In this document: positions 13,939 to 22,345 of the stretch, piece after piece
Numbering within the stretch: the first letter of the stretch is position 1
Layout of the letters: the number at the start of each line of letters is the position of its first letter
Assembly (NCBI GenBank): GCA_023415275.1
Contig: JAEZLJ010000083.1
Span: 1-25,635, forward strand
Length of the DNA: 25,635 nt
DNA from: Bacteroidota bacterium
Lineage (GTDB): Bacteria > Bacteroidota > Bacteroidia > Chitinophagales > Chitinophagaceae
Reading direction: 5' to 3'
The notes under the pieces: model-generated
What the model was told of the DNA's origin: nothing
Databases searched by the model: none
What the model saw: only the letters and a program-made list of their open reading frames with translations
Translations under genes and position numbers: made by a program

Positions 13939-14961
13939 ATGATCTATAGAAGTAAAGCTCCATTGCGTATTGGGTTGGCGGGTGGTGGCACAGATGTTAG
14001 TCCTTATAGTGACCTTTATGGGGGCGCTATTCTTAATGCTACTGTTTCATTATATGCACATGCTTCCATTGAAGTGTTGGAGGAACCCAAAATCATTTTG
14101 GAAGCTTTTGACAGAGGCGAGAAGGAAGAATTTGATTTTCAGCAAGAACTGCCATTGGAAGGCAGCCTGATTCTTTTGAAAGGGGTTTACAATGCGATAC
14201 AAAAAGACTATGGACTGCAATGTAAAGGATTTAAGTTATCAAGTTTTGTGGATGCGCCCGCTGGTTCCGGTTTGGGCACCTCTTCTACTCTTGTTGTTGC
14301 CATAATTGGTGCCTTTGCTGAAATGCTCAGGCTTCCATTGGGTGAATATGACATAGCACATTATGCTTACCAGATTGAAAGGAAACAACTGAATCTTGCC
14401 GGTGGCAAACAAGACCAATATGCTGCCACTTTTGGCGGTGTGAATTTTATGGAATTTTATGAGGATGATAAAGTGATCGTGAATCCTTTGCGCATTAAAC
14501 AGCAATACCTGTTTGAATTGGAAAATAACCTTGTATTGTATTATACTTCCACAAGCAGAGAATCCGCAAGGATCATTGAGCAACAATCTAAAAATGTGGT
14601 AGCTAAAAAAGATACTTCCATAGAAGCCATGCACCAACTCAAGCAGCAGTCACAAATGATGAAGGAAGCATTGCTTAAAGGAAGACTTCATGAATTTGGA
14701 GAAATACTTGATTATGGTTACCAGCAAAAGATCCAGATGGCTGAAGGTATATCAAACCCTTTGATGGAACAGATATACCGAACAGCACGGGAAGCAGGTG
14801 CCACCGGGGGTAAGATATCTGGAGCGGGCGGCGGTGGATTTATGATCTTTTATTGCCCAGGCACTTCCAAGTACGAGGTAATTAAAAGTCTCAGGCAATT
14901 TGGAGGTGTGCATCGCAATTATGCATTTACTGAACATGGTTTAAAATCCTGGACCATATAA
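13939..14961 (+). CDS. hddA: D-glycero-alpha-D-manno-heptose 7-phosphate kinase
   Basis: A 340-residue GHMP-family kinase expected to phosphorylate D-glycero-alpha-D-manno-heptose 7-phosphate at C1 with ATP, giving the alpha-1,7-bisphosphate. The N-terminus IYRSKAPLRIGLAGGGTDVS is characteristic of HddA. The phosphate-binding motif PAGSGLGTSS is at 107-116, and the third GHMP motif GGKISGAGGGGFMIFY lies near the end. Full length for the family. It is followed by gmhA after 12 bases and by the HddC-GmhB fusion, which confirms the pathway: GDP-heptose rather than ADP-heptose. Fucose or galactose kinases are related alternatives, but the neighbourhood favours HddA strongly. Confidence 0.92.
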   Translation: MIYRSKAPLRIGLAGGGTDVSPYSDLYGGAILNATVSLYAHASIEVLEEPKIILEAFDRGEKEEFDFQQELPLEGSLILLKGVYNAIQKDYGLQCKGFKLSSFVDAPAGSGLGTSSTLVVAIIGAFAEMLRLPLGEYDIAHYAYQIERKQLNLAGGKQDQYAATFGGVNFMEFYEDDKVIVNPLRIKQQYLFELENNLVLYYTSTSRESARIIEQQSKNVVAKKDTSIEAMHQLKQQSQMMKEALLKGRLHEFGEILDYGYQQKIQMAEGISNPLMEQIYRTAREAGATGGKISGAGGGGFMIFYCPGTSKYEVIKSLRQFGGVHRNYAFTEHGLKSWTI

Positions 14962-14973
14962 AAAAACTGTGGA

Positions 14974-15546
14974 ATGGAAACAATCAAAAACATTATACGA
15001 TCATCTATAAGTGTAAAAGAGCAGGTATTAGAGAATGAGCAATTGTTGCAAACAGTCAGCCAGGTTTCAGAAGTAATTGTTGCTTCTTTGAAAAATGGTG
15101 GAAGGATCTATTTCTGTGGTAATGGTGGTAGTGCTGCAGATGCACAACACCTGGCAGCAGAATTTTCCGGAAGGTTTTATACTGACCGCAGGGCTTTACC
15201 TGCCGAGGCCCTACATTGCAACACTTCCTATCTTACGGCGGTAGCTAACGATTATAGCTTTGATGTGGTTTATGCCAGGCTCATAGAAGGTATCGGGAAT
15301 AAAGGTGACATATTGGTTGGGTTGTCAACATCCGGTAATTCTGTTAATATAATCAGGGCTTTTGAAGCAGCCAGGGAAAAAGGGATCATCACTGTTGGCT
15401 TTACAGGTGCCACAGGTGGCCAGATGAAGGATATTACAGATTTTCTAATAAATATTCCCTCCAGGGATACGCCGAGAATTCAGGAAAGCCATATTCTCCT
15501 TGGACATATTGTTTGCCAGTTAGTAGAAGAAAAATATTTCTCCTGA
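14974..15546 (+). CDS. gmhA: Phosphoheptose (sedoheptulose 7-phosphate) isomerase
   Basis: A 190-residue SIS-domain protein converting sedoheptulose 7-phosphate to D-glycero-D-manno-heptose 7-phosphate in the cytoplasm. The signature GNGGSAADAQHLAAEFSGRF occupies 49-68 and includes the metal-ligand His59 and Glu63. The sugar-phosphate-binding STSGNS is at 118-123. IQESHILLGHIVCQLVE near the end supplies the remaining Gln and His ligands. Length and motifs fit canonical GmhA. It lies between hddA (12 bases) and the bifunctional gene (32 bases), and provides the first step of the pathway encoded by this cluster. Confidence 0.95.
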   Translation: METIKNIIRSSISVKEQVLENEQLLQTVSQVSEVIVASLKNGGRIYFCGNGGSAADAQHLAAEFSGRFYTDRRALPAEALHCNTSYLTAVANDYSFDVVYARLIEGIGNKGDILVGLSTSGNSVNIIRAFEAAREKGIITVGFTGATGGQMKDITDFLINIPSRDTPRIQESHILLGHIVCQLVEEKYFS

Positions 15547-15578
15547 CAGATCTTAATAATGGAAATAGTAAATCTTAA

Positions 15579-16820
15579 ATGAAAGAGGCGATCATATTAG
15601 CAGGAGGACTAGGAACAAGATTGAGAGAAGCGGTTCCGGAATTGCCAAAATGCATGGCTCCTGTGGCAGGAAAACCATTTATATCCTATGTAATAGATCA
15701 TCTACGCATGCAAGGGATAGAACGATTTGTATTTTCCCTGGGTTATAAATGGGGTGTTATTGCAAATTTCCTTACAGAGCAATATCCAACTTTACAATAT
15801 CATACTGTTATCGAAGAAGAGCCTCTTGGAACAGGTGGAGCGATCAGGCTGGCTTTGGAAAAAACTACCCAGGCAGATATTGTGATCGCTAATGGAGATA
15901 CTTTATTTAAAGTGGACCTGGATGCCTTATTGGCCGTTCACGAAGCTCATCATTCTTTTTGCACCCTGGCACTAAAGCCCATGCATTCCTTTGAAAGGTA
16001 TGGAGTTGTAGACATAGATCAGGAAGGCAGGATCATTTCATTCAAGGAAAAACAATTTTATCCCGAAGGGTTGATCAATGGCGGCCTTTACATTCTTAGA
16101 AAGGATAAGTTTTTGCAACATTCATTCAATCATGTGTTTTCATTTGAGAAAGAATACCTGGAAAAATATTTTACACAGGATCCGTTCTATGGTTCGGTAC
16201 AGGATGGATACTTTATCGATATTGGCATACCCGAAGATTTTAACAAGGCACAATCAGATCTGCAAAGGACTATACCAGATCTTTCTGCTATTGATAAGAC
16301 CTGGACACTTTTTCTTGACCGTGATGGAGTGATCAATGAGGAAATACTTGGTGAATATGTAAAACACTGGGGTGAATTTATTTTTAGCAAAGGAGTACTG
16401 GATACCTTTAAAAAGTTGAGTGAGCGGTTTGGAAGGATCATTGTGATCAGCAACCAACGCGGTGTAGGAAAAGAAATCATGACGGAAGCAGATTTGCAAA
16501 GTATTCACCTGGAAATGCAAAGAGAAGTAGAAATTGTAGGAGGAAAAATAGACAAGATCTATTACTGTACTGACAAAGATGATAAATGTTTTAACCGTAA
16601 ACCTAATCCGGGCATGGCCCTTCAGGCTAAAAATGATTTTCCTGGTATGGACTTCCAGAAAACAATAATGGTAGGCAATAAGCCAAGTGATATGCGTTTT
16701 GGAAGGGCTGCAGGTGTTTATACCGTGTTTGTTACCACTACCAACCCTGGACAGGCATTTCCCCACCCTGACATAGATTTCATATATCCCAGCCTTTCTG
16801 CATTTGCAGATGCATTGTAA
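15579..16820 (+). CDS. Bifunctional HddC-GmhB: heptose 1-phosphate guanylyltransferase fused to heptose bisphosphate phosphatase
   Basis: A 413-residue fusion. Residues 1-230 form a nucleotidyltransferase: GGLGTRLREAVPELPKCMAP at 9-28 with NGD at 105-107, as in HddC, which makes GDP-D-glycero-alpha-D-manno-heptose from the 1-phosphate and GTP. Residues 243-391 form a HAD phosphatase like GmhB: LDRDGVIN (Asp247, Asp249), SNQRGVGK (Ser291), RKPNPGM (Lys341) and VGNKPSDM (Asn367, Asp371). It removes the 7-phosphate of the 1,7-bisphosphate. The usual GmhB zinc loop is reduced to two cysteines (330, 337), and the first acid of HAD motif IV is Asn. With gmhA and hddA it completes all four steps in three genes. 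The substrate order comes from known biology; specificity is inferred from the cluster. Confidence 0.9.
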   Translation: MKEAIILAGGLGTRLREAVPELPKCMAPVAGKPFISYVIDHLRMQGIERFVFSLGYKWGVIANFLTEQYPTLQYHTVIEEEPLGTGGAIRLALEKTTQADIVIANGDTLFKVDLDALLAVHEAHHSFCTLALKPMHSFERYGVVDIDQEGRIISFKEKQFYPEGLINGGLYILRKDKFLQHSFNHVFSFEKEYLEKYFTQDPFYGSVQDGYFIDIGIPEDFNKAQSDLQRTIPDLSAIDKTWTLFLDRDGVINEEILGEYVKHWGEFIFSKGVLDTFKKLSERFGRIIVISNQRGVGKEIMTEADLQSIHLEMQREVEIVGGKIDKIYYCTDKDDKCFNRKPNPGMALQAKNDFPGMDFQKTIMVGNKPSDMRFGRAAGVYTVFVTTTNPGQAFPHPDIDFIYPSLSAFADAL

Positions 16821-16880
16821 TCTTAGGATAATTTTTGATTTTTTTTGTCGTTCTTAGCAAGAAACAAAGCATCCATTATT

Positions 16881-17849
16881 GTGAAAAAGCCAGTTTTTAT
16901 TTTAACATTTTTGGTCCTTACCCTGACAGGCTTTTCGCAGGCTCAGCATATCAATATAAATGATGTTAAAGTGCTGGCGAAAAAAGAAGATTCATTAAAG
17001 CGCCTGATGAAGGATCTATTCCTTGACAGTCTTACGGCAGGCAGGATGCGCAGTGACAGCTTATTTATTCGCACCCTGGTTCGGGGCTTGCAGGTTAAAA
17101 ACTCGTTTTATTATCCTTTTGATTCTTTACAGGGCGTTTCAAAGCTATATGCCCCAGATAGCACATTCAGGATTTTCACCTGGCAGCTCGACTATGATGG
17201 AATGTATGTCAGGCAACGGGGGGCTATACAATACAATACTCCAAATGGAAGTTTAAAGCTTGTTCCCTTAAGAGATTACTCGGAATTTGCAGATAATGCC
17301 ATGGATTCCATTAGAAATAAGGACACCTGGATTGGCGCCGTATATTACAATATTGTGAAAACAAACTACAATGGTAAGAATTACTATACCTTATTCGGCT
17401 ATGATGAGAACAGTATACGCAGTAATAAAAAATGGATAGAGGTTATGACGTTTGACAATCATAACCTACCGGTGTTTGGTGGTTCTTATTTCACATTCGA
17501 TAAAGACAGTGTCAGAAAAGATCCTAAGTACAGGTATAGCATAGAATATAAGAAAGATGCTTCCACTACCCTCAATTATGATCCCGAATTGCAGATGATC
17601 CTGGTAGATCATTTAGTATCTGAATCTGATGAGCCTGACAATCCCTGGACCCTGATACCTGATGGCGACTATGAAGGCTTTAAATGGGTAAACGGAAAAT
17701 GGCAACACGTTGATAAAGTCTTTGACCAAAAATTAAAGGATGGAGAATTCCCTATGCCTGACCCTATCCGTGATGCCAATGGGAATAATGATGAAAAGAA
17801 ATTGCAGGAACGCACAGATCAGAATAAGGTCAAAAAAGGTAAAGGTTAA
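16881..17849 (+). CDS. Exported protein of unknown function
   Basis: From GTG 16881 the product is 322 residues with a classical signal peptide (KKPVFILTFLVLTLTGFSQAQ). The same frame also opens at TTG 16845, but that would bury the signal peptide behind 12 extra residues, so GTG is preferred. The mature part is soluble, rich in D, K and Y. The first third is helical and rich in serine and acidic residues (LAKKEDSLKRLMKDLFLDSL). The middle is beta-rich, with recurring aromatic segments (FYYPFDSL, RIFTWQLDYDGMYVRQ, AVYYNIVKTNYNGKNYYTLFGYDEN). I recognise no named domain. It ends in a charged tail (DQNKVKKGKG). It follows the heptose fusion by 60 bases and may be the last gene of the operon; a bidirectional terminator separates it from lepA. 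Confidence 0.75.
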   Translation: MKKPVFILTFLVLTLTGFSQAQHININDVKVLAKKEDSLKRLMKDLFLDSLTAGRMRSDSLFIRTLVRGLQVKNSFYYPFDSLQGVSKLYAPDSTFRIFTWQLDYDGMYVRQRGAIQYNTPNGSLKLVPLRDYSEFADNAMDSIRNKDTWIGAVYYNIVKTNYNGKNYYTLFGYDENSIRSNKKWIEVMTFDNHNLPVFGGSYFTFDKDSVRKDPKYRYSIEYKKDASTTLNYDPELQMILVDHLVSESDEPDNPWTLIPDGDYEGFKWVNGKWQHVDKVFDQKLKDGEFPMPDPIRDANGNNDEKKLQERTDQNKVKKGKG

Positions 17850-17867
17850 CTTAAGAAACATAAGCAT

Positions 17868-17902
17868 AAAAAAAAGCCCTGTAGTGATACAATGCTTTTT
17901 TA
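17868..17902. terminator. Bidirectional terminator between the exported-protein gene and lepA
   Basis: AAAAAAGC and GCTTTTTT form an outer stem, and TGTA-gtga-TACA an inner stem, with short bulges between. A-runs on one side and T-runs on the other suit termination on both strands. It lies between convergent genes, 19 bases from each stop or nearly so. Confidence 0.7.
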
Positions 17903-17921
17903 TTGTTGCAATCATTTTATT

Positions 17922-19712
17922 TTATTCATCCAGTTTCAATACGGCAAGGAAGGCTTCCTGTGGAACTTCCACATTACCGATTTGTCTCATTCTCTTCTTA
18001 CCTTCTTTCTGCTTTTCCAACAGTTTGCGTTTACGGCTGATATCACCACCATAACATTTGGCTGTAACATCTTTTCGCATGGCTGAAATATTTTCACGCG
18101 CAATTATTTTAGCCCCGATTGCTGCCTGTATGGCAATTTGGAATTGTTGCCTTGGCAATAATTCCTTCAGTTTTTCGCAAAGCCTGCGCCCAAAGTCCTG
18201 GGCCCTTCCCCTGTGTATCAATGCACTTAAAGCATCCACTTTATCGTTATTCAAAAGGATATCCATTTTAACAATATCAGCCTCTCTGTAGCCGATAGGG
18301 TTGTAATCAAAGGAAGCATATCCTCTTGTCTGACTTTTCAACTTATCGTAAAAGTCAAATACGATCTCTGTCAAAGGCATTTCAAAAATCAACTCCACCC
18401 GGGTTTGGGTCAGATAGCTCTGGTTGATCAGGATTCCCCTTTTGCTCAGGCAAAGCGTCATGATGTTCCCAATATAATCAGGCTTGGTAATGATCTGAGC
18501 CTTGATAAATGGTTCTTCAATCCTATCCGTTTTTACAGGATCGGGCATTTCAGCAGGATTGTTCACAATTATCTTTTCACCCTTAGTAGTATAGGCTATA
18601 AAACTTACGTTGGGAACAGTGGTGATAACTGTCTGGTTAAATTCCCTTTCCAGTCTTTCCTGGATGATCTCCATATGAAGCAGCCCCAGGAACCCGCAAC
18701 GGAAACCAAATCCAAGAGCCTGGGAAGTTTCCAGCTCAAAAGTCAGAGAAGCATCATTTAATTGCAGCTTATCCATGCAATCGCGCAACTCTTCAAATTC
18801 ATCTGTATTAACAGGGAATATTCCAGCGAAGACCATAGGTTTAACTTCCTGGAAACCGTGGATCATTTCCTGTGTAGGATTCAAGGCATTGGTGATGGTA
18901 TCACCTACCTTTACTTCCTTAGCATTCTTGATGCCGGTAATGATATACCCTACATCTCCTGTAGTCACTTCTTTTTTAGGTTCCAATCCTAACTTCAGGA
19001 TCCCTACTTCATCAGCTTCATATTCCTGGTTGGTAGAAACAAATTTTACTTTATCGCCCTTTCTCAGGGTGCCGTTCAAAATCCTGAAATAAACGATGAT
19101 GCCACGGAAACTATTGAAAACGCTGTCAAAGATCAATGCCTGCAGAGGAGCTTCCGGGTTTCCTTTAGGCGCCGGGATGCGCTCAATGATAGCTTCAAGG
19201 ATGGCATCTACCCCTATTCCTGTTCTGCCGCTGGCTAGTAATATTTCTTCCGGTTTGCACCCAATCAGATCAATGATTTGATCTTTGACCTCTTCTATCA
19301 TGGCGCCATCCATATCAATTTTGTTGATAACTGGAATGATCTCAAGGTCATTGTCAATGGCCAGGTATAAATTGGAAATAGTTTGCGCCTGTATTCCCTG
19401 GGTAGCGTCAACCAACAATAAAGCACCTTCACAGGCAGCTAGGGCACGGCTTACTTCATAACTAAAATCCACATGCCCTGGAGTATCAATTAAGTTAAGG
19501 ATATATTCCTGCCCACTATGCTTATAATTGATCTGGATGGCGTGACTTTTTATGGTAATACCTTTTTCCCTTTCAAGGTCCATATCATCCAGCACCTGGT
19601 CCATCATTTCCCTGTCACTGATCGTATGGGTAGTTTGTAATAATCGGTCAGCCAGGGTGCTCTTTCCATGGTCAATATGCGCAATGATGCAAAAATTCCG
19701 GATGTTCTTCAT
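17922..19712 (-). CDS. lepA: Elongation factor 4 (LepA), back-translocating ribosomal GTPase
   Basis: A 596-residue translational GTPase of the usual length. The P-loop AHIDHGKST is at 11-19, switch I is in REKGITIKSHA, DTPGH is G3 and NKID is G4. The C-terminal LepA-specific domain is present (RKRKLLEKQKEGKKRMRQIG). LepA binds ribosomes and affects translocation, initiation and assembly under stress. ATG 19712 (MKNIRNFCIIAHIDHGKST) is chosen because it matches the family start; a TTG two codons upstream would add MK. It is convergent with the plus-strand operon and shares the terminator at 17868-17902. Confidence 0.97.
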   Translation of the reverse strand: MKNIRNFCIIAHIDHGKSTLADRLLQTTHTISDREMMDQVLDDMDLEREKGITIKSHAIQINYKHSGQEYILNLIDTPGHVDFSYEVSRALAACEGALLLVDATQGIQAQTISNLYLAIDNDLEIIPVINKIDMDGAMIEEVKDQIIDLIGCKPEEILLASGRTGIGVDAILEAIIERIPAPKGNPEAPLQALIFDSVFNSFRGIIVYFRILNGTLRKGDKVKFVSTNQEYEADEVGILKLGLEPKKEVTTGDVGYIITGIKNAKEVKVGDTITNALNPTQEMIHGFQEVKPMVFAGIFPVNTDEFEELRDCMDKLQLNDASLTFELETSQALGFGFRCGFLGLLHMEIIQERLEREFNQTVITTVPNVSFIAYTTKGEKIIVNNPAEMPDPVKTDRIEEPFIKAQIITKPDYIGNIMTLCLSKRGILINQSYLTQTRVELIFEMPLTEIVFDFYDKLKSQTRGYASFDYNPIGYREADIVKMDILLNNDKVDALSALIHRGRAQDFGRRLCEKLKELLPRQQFQIAIQAAIGAKIIARENISAMRKDVTAKCYGGDISRKRKLLEKQKEGKKRMRQIGNVEVPQEAFLAVLKLDE

Positions 19713-19810
19713 TTTCAATATTCCCTTAAATATAAAATGCCAGTCAGGTGACCTGAAAAGCTTAGAAGGCGTGCAAAGGTAACTGATTTGAATGTCTTAT
19801 AAGGAATGAA

Positions 19811-19844
19811 ATGCATGCTTTAACAGGTGGTTAAAAGCATGCAT
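19811..19844. terminator. Long stem-loop between mmcQ-like gene and lepA
   Basis: ATGCATGCTTTAAC (19811-19824) pairs with GTTAAAAGCATGCAT (19830-19844), with a single bulged A and a five-base loop (aggtg). On the minus strand it lies 42 bases after the MmcQ-like gene's stop and is followed by the T-rich ttcattcc, so it may be that gene's terminator. It is also about 100 bases upstream of lepA, and a leader or attenuator role is possible. Confidence 0.5.
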
Positions 19845-19885
19845 ATTACCAGTTCATCCTGGCAAAAGGAGCTATTGAAGGCTTA

Positions 19886-20233
19886 TTAAATTATACCCAA
19901 AGCGATTCTATCCTTTTTGGTTAGTTTATTTTTTACCAGTTCATAGCTTCCGTGTATGCGCTCCTTCCATTCTTCCTGCTTCAAAAAAGAAGCATCTTTT
20001 ACCAATACCCATTTAGCTCTTGCCATATAAGGTGCCGGGGAAAAGTTTCCGGAGGCACAGAGTTCTTCAAATTCTTCGTCCCTGACCTTAAAAGAAAAGG
20101 TAATGGGCTGTTCAAAAGATGAAACGCAAAACATCTTTCCTCCTACAGAAAATACAAGGTCATTGCCCCATTTAATATCTTCTGTGACTGCAGGCAAGGA
20201 AAGGCAAAAACTTCGTAATTGTTCAATTTCCAT
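19886..20233 (-). CDS. MmcQ/YjbR family protein
   Basis: A 115-residue cytoplasmic protein. The features of the MmcQ/YjbR (DUF419) family are clear: an N-terminal LRSFCLSLPAVTEDIKWGND, the VGGKMFCVSSF strand, an FKVRDEEFEELC helix, and FSPAPYMARAKWVLVKD. The fold resembles the double-stranded DNA-binding CyaY-like fold. Members are often annotated as DNA-binding, but no specific function is established. The gene stands alone between a stem-loop on its 3' side and the divergent OmpA-family gene, from whose start it is separated by about 90 bases that must hold both promoters. Confidence 0.88.
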   Translation of the reverse strand: MEIEQLRSFCLSLPAVTEDIKWGNDLVFSVGGKMFCVSSFEQPITFSFKVRDEEFEELCASGNFSPAPYMARAKWVLVKDASFLKQEEWKERIHGSYELVKNKLTKKDRIALGII

Positions 20234-20326
20234 GGTGAATAAAAGCGAAAAGGATATATAATTATTTTTTACAGATTAAATTTAATTGTTAACTTAATGC
20301 CCTCCAAAAACCATAAAACCTGCGAT

Positions 20327-21556
20327 ATGAAACAGATTTTAACTGTACTTCTCCTGACTTTTTTATCTACCTCACTCAATGCTCAGTTACTTAAGCGACT
20401 TGGAGATAGGGCTAAACAAAAAATGGAACAAAAAGCCGGTGAAAAGGTAGATAAATCTATTGATGATGCAGTGGATGGAAAGAAAGGAAATTCAAATACA
20501 AGTAACAATTCTGAAGTTTCGGGTACTACAGAAGATAATAATACTACTGAATCTTCAAATACAAAAACAACTGCTCTTGTCACTTATGCCAAATATGATT
20601 TTGTACCTGGAAATAAGATCATATTTGAGGACAACCTTTCCTCAGAAACTGAAGGAGAGTTCCCATCCCTATATAATACCTCAAGTGGGCAGGCGCAGGT
20701 GGTGGACCTGAAAGGCGTAAAAGCCATACAGGGTATTGGGTGTGTTGACCTGGTTCCACGGGTAAAGGCAGGCGAGAATGGTGGTGACTATTTGCCAGAC
20801 CAGTTCACACTGGAATTCGATGCTTATTTCTCCCCCCAATGGGCATCTACTGGCTGGTGGTGGACAAAAGTTAGTTTCTATGATGAAACTGATAAAAATG
20901 CCTACAGTTACAGGGAAAGCGTGCCAGAGGAGCTTACGATAGACCAGAAAGGAGCAAAGTATAAACAATTCACCTCGGAGGTTCCAGAGGCTAAAATGCA
21001 TGGTGGCTGGAATCACATTGCTATTGCAGTTAATAAAAATATCCTGAAAGTATATATCAATGAAAGCCGCACCATCAATGCACCTGCTTTTTCTGGAAAC
21101 CCAAAGGCCATTACACTAAGTATAACTCCTAACGGATGTGATAATAAAGCAATCGCCTATATAAAAAATGTCCGTATTGCAGAAGGCGGAATCGATTATT
21201 ATAAAAGAGCCACCCAGGAAGGAAGGTTCATAGCCAGAGGTATCACGTTCGATTATAACCTGGCCACCATTAAGCCGGAGAGTATGGGAGAATTGAACCG
21301 CATCTCCAAAATGATGACTGAGAACCCAACTTTAAAATTTGAAATCGGTGGACATACAGATGCTGACGGCGACGAAGCTTATAATTTGAAGCTTTCACAA
21401 CAGCGTGCAGATGCTGTAAAAGCACAGTTAGTAAGTATGGGAATCGATGAATCAAGGCTCACCGCCAAAGGTTATGGAAAATCGAAACCGATCGGTGATA
21501 ATAACACGCCCGAAGGAAAAGCGAATAACCGCAGGGTCGAATTTGTAAAGAGTTAA
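20327..21556 (+). CDS. OmpA-family outer membrane protein with LamG-like middle region
   Basis: 409 residues from ATG 20327. The frame opens at 20297, but the signal peptide (KQILTVLLLTFLSTSLNAQ) begins at the second Met. After the signal there is a charged, helix-forming segment (RLGDRAKQKMEQKAGEKVDK) and an S/T/N-rich linker. A beta-rich region of about 200 residues resembles concanavalin/LamG sandwiches (FTLEFDAYFSPQW...WNHIAIAVNKNILKVYINES). The last 100 residues are an OmpA peptidoglycan-binding domain: ITFDYNLATIKPESMGEL, GGHTDADGDEAYNLKLSQQR, NNRRVEF. It probably links the outer membrane to peptidoglycan and may bind a ligand outside. No transmembrane barrel is visible. A small exported protein gene follows after 49 bases. 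Confidence 0.88.
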   Translation: MKQILTVLLLTFLSTSLNAQLLKRLGDRAKQKMEQKAGEKVDKSIDDAVDGKKGNSNTSNNSEVSGTTEDNNTTESSNTKTTALVTYAKYDFVPGNKIIFEDNLSSETEGEFPSLYNTSSGQAQVVDLKGVKAIQGIGCVDLVPRVKAGENGGDYLPDQFTLEFDAYFSPQWASTGWWWTKVSFYDETDKNAYSYRESVPEELTIDQKGAKYKQFTSEVPEAKMHGGWNHIAIAVNKNILKVYINESRTINAPAFSGNPKAITLSITPNGCDNKAIAYIKNVRIAEGGIDYYKRATQEGRFIARGITFDYNLATIKPESMGELNRISKMMTENPTLKFEIGGHTDADGDEAYNLKLSQQRADAVKAQLVSMGIDESRLTAKGYGKSKPIGDNNTPEGKANNRRVEFVKS

Positions 21557-21605
21557 TCACCTCCTTGGCTAGTAATTCAACTGCTATTAAACCAAAACCA
21601 AAATA

Positions 21606-22226
21606 ATGAAAAGGATCGTTTTCAGCCTGCTGGCTATTATATGTATTTCAGCTACCCTTCTTATGAGTATTTACGAATCACTGAATATATCAAAGGAAGA
21701 TGCGAAGAAATGCCTGCTTCTTTCCATTACCAGTGGATACCTATCCAGGGATGGTCATACAGATCTATTAAATAATGCCAGGCAATTATCCGAAGAGGAT
21801 AAAGCAGAAGGTATTCGCCAACTCATTCAATTGGCACATGAATATACCGCATCAGATGATTTCAAAAAAGATTATAAGAAGTGGAGAAATGAAAAGCTGA
21901 ACCCTGATAGTAAAACAAAGTTAGGCCTGCCAAAATTTGGAAAGATCATCAGCAATAAAATAGACAACCAGGTGGACAAGGGTGAAAATGAAAAGAAATA
22001 TCCCCAGGATCCATCCGATATGATCAGGAAGAGATTAACAGATTTCCTGTCTATTTCCTCCACGGTTGATTTTGATGCCCAGCTTACCTCCGCACGAACT
22101 TTTGTAAAACCTGAATATGAAAAGAAATCCAGTGAATGGAAAATGTGTTACAGGGCAGGAAGATCCGTGGTTGAAGCAGCCCGCGTAGAAGCGCAAAAAT
22201 GGCTGGATGAGTTAAATGGTAAATAA
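21606..22226 (+). CDS. Small exported protein of unknown function
   Basis: 206 residues with an N-terminal signal peptide or anchor (KRIVFSLLAIICISATLLM). The rest is strongly hydrophilic, almost wholly helical in character and lysine-rich (DDFKKDYKKWRNEKLNPDSK; WKMCYRAGRSVVEAARVEAQKW). I recognise no family. It starts 49 bases after the OmpA-family gene on the same strand, so the two are probably co-expressed, and a strong terminator follows about 75 bases downstream. A periplasmic helical partner of the OmpA-family protein is a guess from context only. Confidence 0.75.
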   Translation: MKRIVFSLLAIICISATLLMSIYESLNISKEDAKKCLLLSITSGYLSRDGHTDLLNNARQLSEEDKAEGIRQLIQLAHEYTASDDFKKDYKKWRNEKLNPDSKTKLGLPKFGKIISNKIDNQVDKGENEKKYPQDPSDMIRKRLTDFLSISSTVDFDAQLTSARTFVKPEYEKKSSEWKMCYRAGRSVVEAARVEAQKWLDELNGK

Positions 22227-22300
22227 TTACTTATTCAAGGTCTGGTTGACGCAGGACCCTTAAGTAATATAGTTGCCCCTGGTTTTAAAAACCAAGTCAA

Positions 22301-22329
22301 AAAAATGTCGCTTGCAAAGCGACATTTTT
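22301..22329. terminator. Bidirectional terminator between converging genes
   Basis: A perfect 13-bp stem, AAAAATGTCGCTT/AAGCGACATTTTT, with loop GCA. A/T runs on both flanks allow it to stop the plus-strand OmpA operon and the minus-strand infC transcript, which ends only 17 bases away. Confidence 0.92.
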
Positions 22330-22345
22330 ATAATTCTATAGATAA

